NCBI GenBank assembly: GCA_046346665.1
Contig: JAXMHQ010000009.1
Coordinates: 1 to 64,000 of the forward strand
Length of the DNA: 64,000 nt
Origin: JAXMHQ01 sp046346665
Lineage (GTDB): Bacteria > Verrucomicrobiota > Verrucomicrobiia > Limisphaerales > JAXMHQ01
Direction: 5' to 3'
The position numbers and the translations under genes are program-made. Shown here piece by piece: positions 60,134 to 64,000 of the stretch; the stretch's first letter is position 1; the number at the start of each line of letters is the position of its first letter. The notes beneath the pieces are model-generated. The model was not told where the DNA came from and did no database searches. It was given only the letters and a program-made list of their open reading frames with translations.

Positions 60134-63100
60134 AAGAGACGAACTGGAGCGACTGGCACAGCCAGTATAATCACCTGCCAAGCCTCCAGGCGCGGCTGGA
60201 GCGGGTTCGGGCCGAGGTGGCGGCCGCGCTGGCGGAGGCCCCGGCCGGTGCGCTCCGCGTCCTCAGCCTCTGCGCCGGGGACGGGCGCGATCTCGCCGCG
60301 GTGCTGGAAACACACCCGCGAAGGGCCGAAGTGTCGGCCACCCTCCTGGAAATCGATCCCGATTCCGTCGCGCGCGGGCGAAGCGCGGCGGCGTCGCTGC
60401 CGTCGCGGATGGAGTTTCTCCAGGTGGACGCGGCTCAGGCGCGTCATTATGAGGGGCGTGTGCCGGCGGACCTGGTGTTGCTCTCCGGGTTCCTCGGTCA
60501 TCTCCGGCACGAATCCGCGCTCGGGCTGGTCCGCAGCCTGCCGATGCTGTGCCGCCCGGGCGGCTCGGTGATCTGGAACCGGCACCTGGTGGTTTACGAC
60601 GGACGCGAGCAGGTGCGCCGGTTGCAACGGGCATTTGTCGAGGCCGGATTCGAGGAGGCGTCTTACGGGATCACCGCGCCGGACGGGTTTGCGGTGGGCC
60701 GGGCCCGGTTCCGGGGCGCCCCGATGCCGCTGGACACCGGCCGCGTCCTGTTCGAATTCGTGGGCCTGGACCGGCTGCTCGCCGAAGCGTCCCCCGCGCA
60801 GCCGGCCCCGGCGGGGAAGCGCCCGATTCCCGACGCCATATTGGAAGCTGAGACGACGTTAGGCTCCAGGTTTGTCGAAATGGTTGCCCGACACGGCTCG
60901 CGGCCGGCGTTGGGGGCGGGATCGTGGCAGCCGACGTATGAGGAGTTGAACGCCGCGGCGAACCGCGTCGCCAACCGCCTGCTGGGGCAGGGCGGGGCCG
61001 CGGGGGACCGGGTGGCGGTGCTGATGCAGCACGACGGGCCGCTCGTGGCGGCGTTGATCGGCGTCGCCAAGGCCGGCCGGGTCTGCGTGGTGCTCAACCC
61101 GAACGACCCGCCCGTGCGCCTGAAGCAGGTGCTGGAGGATGCGGAGCCCGCCGCGCTGGTGGCCGATGCGGCGCATGCGGGGGTCATGGAGCGGCTCCGG
61201 GAACCCGGCCAGGCGCTGGTCCGGTATGAAGATTGCCGGGAGGAGCCGGCAGCCGAGCCCCGGCTGGAGGTGAAGCCGGGGGCTTTGGCGGCGTTGATGT
61301 ACACCTCGGGTTCGACGGGCCAGCCGAAGGGCGTCATGCAGACCCATCGCAACATGGTGCACAACGTCCTCCGCCATTCCACCGGCATGAACCTGTGCAG
61401 CGAGGATCGCATCGCCCTCCTCGCGTCCCCGGCCGGGGGGCAAGGCATCGGCACGCTGTGGACGGCCCTCCTGAACGGCGCCGCGCTGTGCCTGTTCCCC
61501 GCGGTGGAGAAGGGCGTCGAGGGCCTGGCGGAGTGGGTGAAGTCGAACCGCATTACAATCTACGCCTCCTCGGTTTCCATTTTCCGGCACCTCGTCCGCA
61601 CGCTTGGCGCCGGGGAAGTGTTTCCAACGGTGCGGCTGGTTCGATTCGCCTCGGAGCCGCCGGAGGATGCGGATTTTGCGTCGTTCCGGAAGCATTTTTC
61701 CGCGGGGTGCATCTTGTTGAACACGCTTTCCTCGACCGAAACCGGGACGATCATGCGCCGGCAGTTTTCGGCGGCGGACGTGGTGAGGCCGGGCCGGCTG
61801 CCGGCGGGCGTTCCAGTGGATGGGATCGAGGTGACGCTGCGTGAACGTTACCAGCCTGTGGAGCCCGGCGAAGTGGGCGAGCTGGTGATTCGAAGCCGGT
61901 ACCTGTCGCCGGGATATTGGCGAAACGACGAGCGGACGGCGGAGCGATTTTCGCCGGAGGCGGCGGATGGCACGCGAACGTATCGCAGCGGCGACCTGGG
62001 CCGGCTGAATGAGAACGGGGAACTGGTGGTAGTGGACCGGCTGGACGCGCAGGTGAAGATTCGCGGGAACCGGATTGAGCCCGGCGAAGTGGAGCTGGCG
62101 CTGGCGGAATGCGGCGGGGTGGAGCGGAGCTTTGTCTGCGCCCGGCCGGCGGAGGGCGGCGATCTGCAATTGGTGGCTTACGTCATCCCCCGCGGCTGGA
62201 GCTGGGGACGGCAGCGCGCCAGCCGGCTGCGCAGGACGTTGCGGGCCCGGCTGCCGGGCTACATGGTTCCGTCGGAGTTCGTCTTCCTGAAAGAATTTCC
62301 GCTGACAGCGAATGGAAAGATCGATCGCCGCGCGCTGCCGGCCCCCGCCAACGCGCCCGCGCGGACCGCGCGACGGAACCGGCCGCGCGATGTTGTTGAA
62401 ACGAGCCTCGCACGAATCTGGGAATCGACACTCGGCGTGCGCGGAATCGGCCGGCACGATGATTTTTTTGACCTCGGCGGCGATTCAATCAGCTCCGCGC
62501 GGGTGCTGGCGCAGATCGAGGAGGCCCTGGGCGCCGTGCTGCCGCCGTCGTCGCTGGCGGAGCACGGGACCATCGACCGGCTGGCATCGCTGCTGACGAG
62601 CTACGTGGTGCATGCGTCGGCCAGCCCCCTGGTGCCGTTGCGGAAGTCGGCCGCCGGCCGGCCGCTCTTCCTGGTTCACAACGGCCAGGGGGATGTCTCC
62701 AATTACGGCCTTCTCGCGCGGCGCCTGCCCCCGCGCCCCGTGTACGGGATCCAGTCCATCGGCCTGCAGGGCGAAGCCTGGCCGCTCAGCCGCATCGAGG
62801 ACATGGCCGAACGCTACCTGCGCGAGGTGGAAAGGGTGGATCCCACCGGCCCGTATCTTCTGGGGGCAAGTTGCATGGGCGGGATGGTGGCTTTGGAAAT
62901 GGCGACGCGGCTGGTGAAATCCGGCAAACGCGTGGCCCTGCTCGCGTTCATGGACGTCCAACACCCGAGACATTACCGCGATCACTCCGACCCGGTGGAG
63001 CGCTACTACGGGCCGGCGCGGGATTTTGTCCGGGACGGATTGCGCATCGCCCGCTGGTCGGTCATTCGCGGGTTGGGCCTGGGGCGCGGGGATCGATGGC

Positions 63101-63426
63101 TGCAATCCTACCGCCGTTTCGTGAGCCACAGGAACGGCCGGGCCAATCGCTCCTATTCACCGCCGTTTTTTCCGGGCACAGGCACGCTGATCCTCACCGC
63201 GGATTCCCGGTTCCCGGGGCAGGAGGATCCGCGGTTGCGGTTGCAATCCCGGTGTCGCGAGACCCGGATCGTGACCGTGCCGGGAATCCGGCGCGGATTG
63301 TTCACGGCGCCGGTGGTGGATGAACTCGCACGCAAGCTGCACCAGGCGGTGGAGCTGGGTCTGTCGGAAGCGGGCTGTGAATCGGCCGAACACGAACCCG
63401 CGACGCTGGCGCCGGCCCGGGCCTGA
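60130..63426 (+). CDS. NRPS-like protein: methyltransferase-adenylation-carrier-thioesterase
   Basis: 1098 aa. Residues 1-240: class I SAM methyltransferase (VLSLCAGDGRDL, 44-55). About 250-735: adenylation domain (YTSGSTGQPKG from Tyr391, STETGT, YRSGDLGRLNENG, Lys730 in ANGKID). About 755-825: carrier domain with Ser786 in FFDLGGDSISS. About 835-1098: alpha/beta-hydrolase thioesterase with the elbow GASCMGG, where Cys915 sits in the nucleophile position normally held by Ser. No condensation or reductase domain. The A4 region (SPAGGQGIGT, 433-442) lacks the Asp that binds alpha-amino groups, so a non-amino acid is the likely substrate. Overlaps the upstream gene by ATGA. Confidence 0.88.
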   Translation: MKETNWSDWHSQYNHLPSLQARLERVRAEVAAALAEAPAGALRVLSLCAGDGRDLAAVLETHPRRAEVSATLLEIDPDSVARGRSAAASLPSRMEFLQVDAAQARHYEGRVPADLVLLSGFLGHLRHESALGLVRSLPMLCRPGGSVIWNRHLVVYDGREQVRRLQRAFVEAGFEEASYGITAPDGFAVGRARFRGAPMPLDTGRVLFEFVGLDRLLAEASPAQPAPAGKRPIPDAILEAETTLGSRFVEMVARHGSRPALGAGSWQPTYEELNAAANRVANRLLGQGGAAGDRVAVLMQHDGPLVAALIGVAKAGRVCVVLNPNDPPVRLKQVLEDAEPAALVADAAHAGVMERLREPGQALVRYEDCREEPAAEPRLEVKPGALAALMYTSGSTGQPKGVMQTHRNMVHNVLRHSTGMNLCSEDRIALLASPAGGQGIGTLWTALLNGAALCLFPAVEKGVEGLAEWVKSNRITIYASSVSIFRHLVRTLGAGEVFPTVRLVRFASEPPEDADFASFRKHFSAGCILLNTLSSTETGTIMRRQFSAADVVRPGRLPAGVPVDGIEVTLRERYQPVEPGEVGELVIRSRYLSPGYWRNDERTAERFSPEAADGTRTYRSGDLGRLNENGELVVVDRLDAQVKIRGNRIEPGEVELALAECGGVERSFVCARPAEGGDLQLVAYVIPRGWSWGRQRASRLRRTLRARLPGYMVPSEFVFLKEFPLTANGKIDRRALPAPANAPARTARRNRPRDVVETSLARIWESTLGVRGIGRHDDFFDLGGDSISSARVLAQIEEALGAVLPPSSLAEHGTIDRLASLLTSYVVHASASPLVPLRKSAAGRPLFLVHNGQGDVSNYGLLARRLPPRPVYGIQSIGLQGEAWPLSRIEDMAERYLREVERVDPTGPYLLGASCMGGMVALEMATRLVKSGKRVALLAFMDVQHPRHYRDHSDPVERYYGPARDFVRDGLRIARWSVIRGLGLGRGDRWLQSYRRFVSHRNGRANRSYSPPFFPGTGTLILTADSRFPGQEDPRLRLQSRCRETRIVTVPGIRRGLFTAPVVDELARKLHQAVELGLSEAGCESAEHEPATLAPARA

Positions 63427-63454
63427 CGAGAATTAGCGCGAAGGTTCGCCAATG

Positions 63455-63548
63455 GGGTGGGGCGAGACTCGGGCCCTGTCTTGGATTTCAAATTTCAAAT
63501 CTCAAATTTGAAATCTCAGAGAGGGCTCGACGGAGTCTCGCCCCACCC
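63455..63548. repeat. composite palindrome: GGGTGGGGCGAGACTC frame, AAATTTC units
   Basis: Outer arms GGGTGGGGCGAGACTC/GAGTCTCGCCCCACCC (16 bp perfect); inner arms TTTCAAATTTCAAATCTCA and TTTGAAATCTCAGAG. It lies between the convergent NRPS-like and glpK genes. No central core. Confidence 0.75.
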
Positions 63549-63555
63549 GCGGGGG

Positions 63556-64000
63556 TTAATCCCTCCGGTCTTCCCATTCGCGGGCGCGGCGCAGGGCTTC
63601 GTCCCACCGGCTGCGGCGATGCGCGGCGGCATCGGCGCTGAGCAACGGTTCAAATGTGCGATCGGGGCGCCAGGTGGACTGGATGTCTTCCGGACTTTTC
63701 CAGCAGCCCACGGCGAGGCCCGCCAGTGCGGCGGCGCCGAGCGCGGTGGTTTCCACGGTCCGGGGCCGGACGACGGGCACGCGCAGCAGGTCGGCCTGGA
63801 ATTGCATGAGCAAGTCGTTGGCGGACGCCCCTCCGTCCACGCGCAATTCCTGCAGCGGAATTTCCGAATCGCTGCGCATCACGTCCAGGACATCCGCGAC
63901 CTGGAAGGCGATGCCCTCGAGCGCGGCGCGCGCGAGGTGGCCGGCGGTGGTGCCGCGCGTGAGGCCGGTGATTGTGCCGCGGGCATATTGATCCCAATGC
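63556..64000 (-). CDS. glpK: glycerol kinase, C-terminal part (cut by window end)
   Basis: 147 residues of the C-terminal actin-like domain of an FGGY kinase are visible: WDQYARGTITGLTRGTTAGH, LARAALEGIAFQVADVLDVM, LRVDGGASANDLLMQFQADL, VVRPRTVETTALGAAALAGL. The wording of these motifs is that of glycerol kinase, which makes glycerol 3-phosphate from glycerol and ATP. The N-terminal part, including the glycerol site, lies beyond the window. The C-terminus ends in a charged helix (RRSRWDEALRRAREWEDRRD). Confidence 0.9.
   Translation of the reverse strand, partial: HWDQYARGTITGLTRGTTAGHLARAALEGIAFQVADVLDVMRSDSEIPLQELRVDGGASANDLLMQFQADLLRVPVVRPRTVETTALGAAALAGLAVGCWKSPEDIQSTWRPDRTFEPLLSADAAAHRRSRWDEALRRAREWEDRRD

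Overview
The window is GC-rich bacterial chromosome with dense, mostly single-copy housekeeping genes. A PEP-CTERM protein, a SurA-like periplasmic isomerase, a DUF1361 membrane protein, a RodZ-type protein and an unusual load of intergenic palindromes point to a Gram-negative of the PVC group. Verrucomicrobia of the Pedosphaera/Limisphaera type (subdivision 3) is the best guess, by inference only. No rRNA, tRNA, CRISPR, transposase or phage gene was seen.

Layout. 0.1-6.2 kb: serA, a PpiC-type isomerase, a Lon N-terminal-domain protein, a coiled-coil protein overlapping moaA, and an FmdB-type zinc ribbon. 6.2-13.3 kb: a probable lipoprotein, a lysine 2,3-aminomutase with a clear sigma70-like promoter, a PEP-CTERM protein with a strong terminator, and a DUF481 plus EF-hand membrane protein pair. 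13.4-20.6 kb: an Fe-alcohol dehydrogenase/ABM monooxygenase pair, MoeB-rhodanese, purine nucleoside phosphorylase, a hybrid sensor kinase lacking its phosphoacceptor His, a membrane protein with HELTH, and a PtsN-like EIIA. 20.8-29.2 kb: argS, dnaN, cysteine desulfurase, a hexapeptide acyltransferase, a mutarotase and a DinG helicase. 29.4-36.2 kb: dus, a zinc protein-rnc-aminotransferase operon, an nrdR-unknown-HIT operon, and an MBL hydrolase. 36.2-42.6 kb: a Pro-rich secreted protein, gamma-carbonic anhydrase, DUF1361, a B12-type radical SAM gene coupled to a 77-aa membrane protein, ispH, and a winged-helix regulator with a membrane partner. 42.8-54.6 kb: transketolase, TPR, rimO, pgsA-pgpA, rodZ-like, ftsK, a YihY-type protein and alanine dehydrogenase. 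54.7-64.0 kb: a secreted GH36-like alpha-galactosidase, a three-gene NRPS-like cluster, and the 3' part of glpK.

Two things stand out. First, the operon at 57021-63426 has ATGA overlaps at both junctions. It encodes an isopropylmalate/isocitrate-dehydrogenase-like enzyme, an isochorismatase-aldehyde dehydrogenase fusion, and a methyltransferase-adenylation-carrier-thioesterase protein whose thioesterase nucleophile reads as Cys. It looks like a compact biosynthetic cluster for a small acid-derived product, with no condensation domain. Second, nearly every intergenic gap holds imperfect palindromes with a modular, nested design. The arms are degenerate 7-10-bp periodic units that differ from locus to locus. 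They are often framed by conserved blocks (GGTGGGGCGAGACTC; ACGGATGAACACGGAT). At six loci they surround a shared central core of the form GACTTCCGCGCGG. The arms change but the core and frame stay, so this may be a dispersed element family that is not simply terminators.

Regulation visible in the sequence: near-identical 17-bp palindromes just upstream of ispH and of the winged-helix operon suggest one regulator controls both. The dnaN promoter carries a DnaA-box-like site in its spacer.
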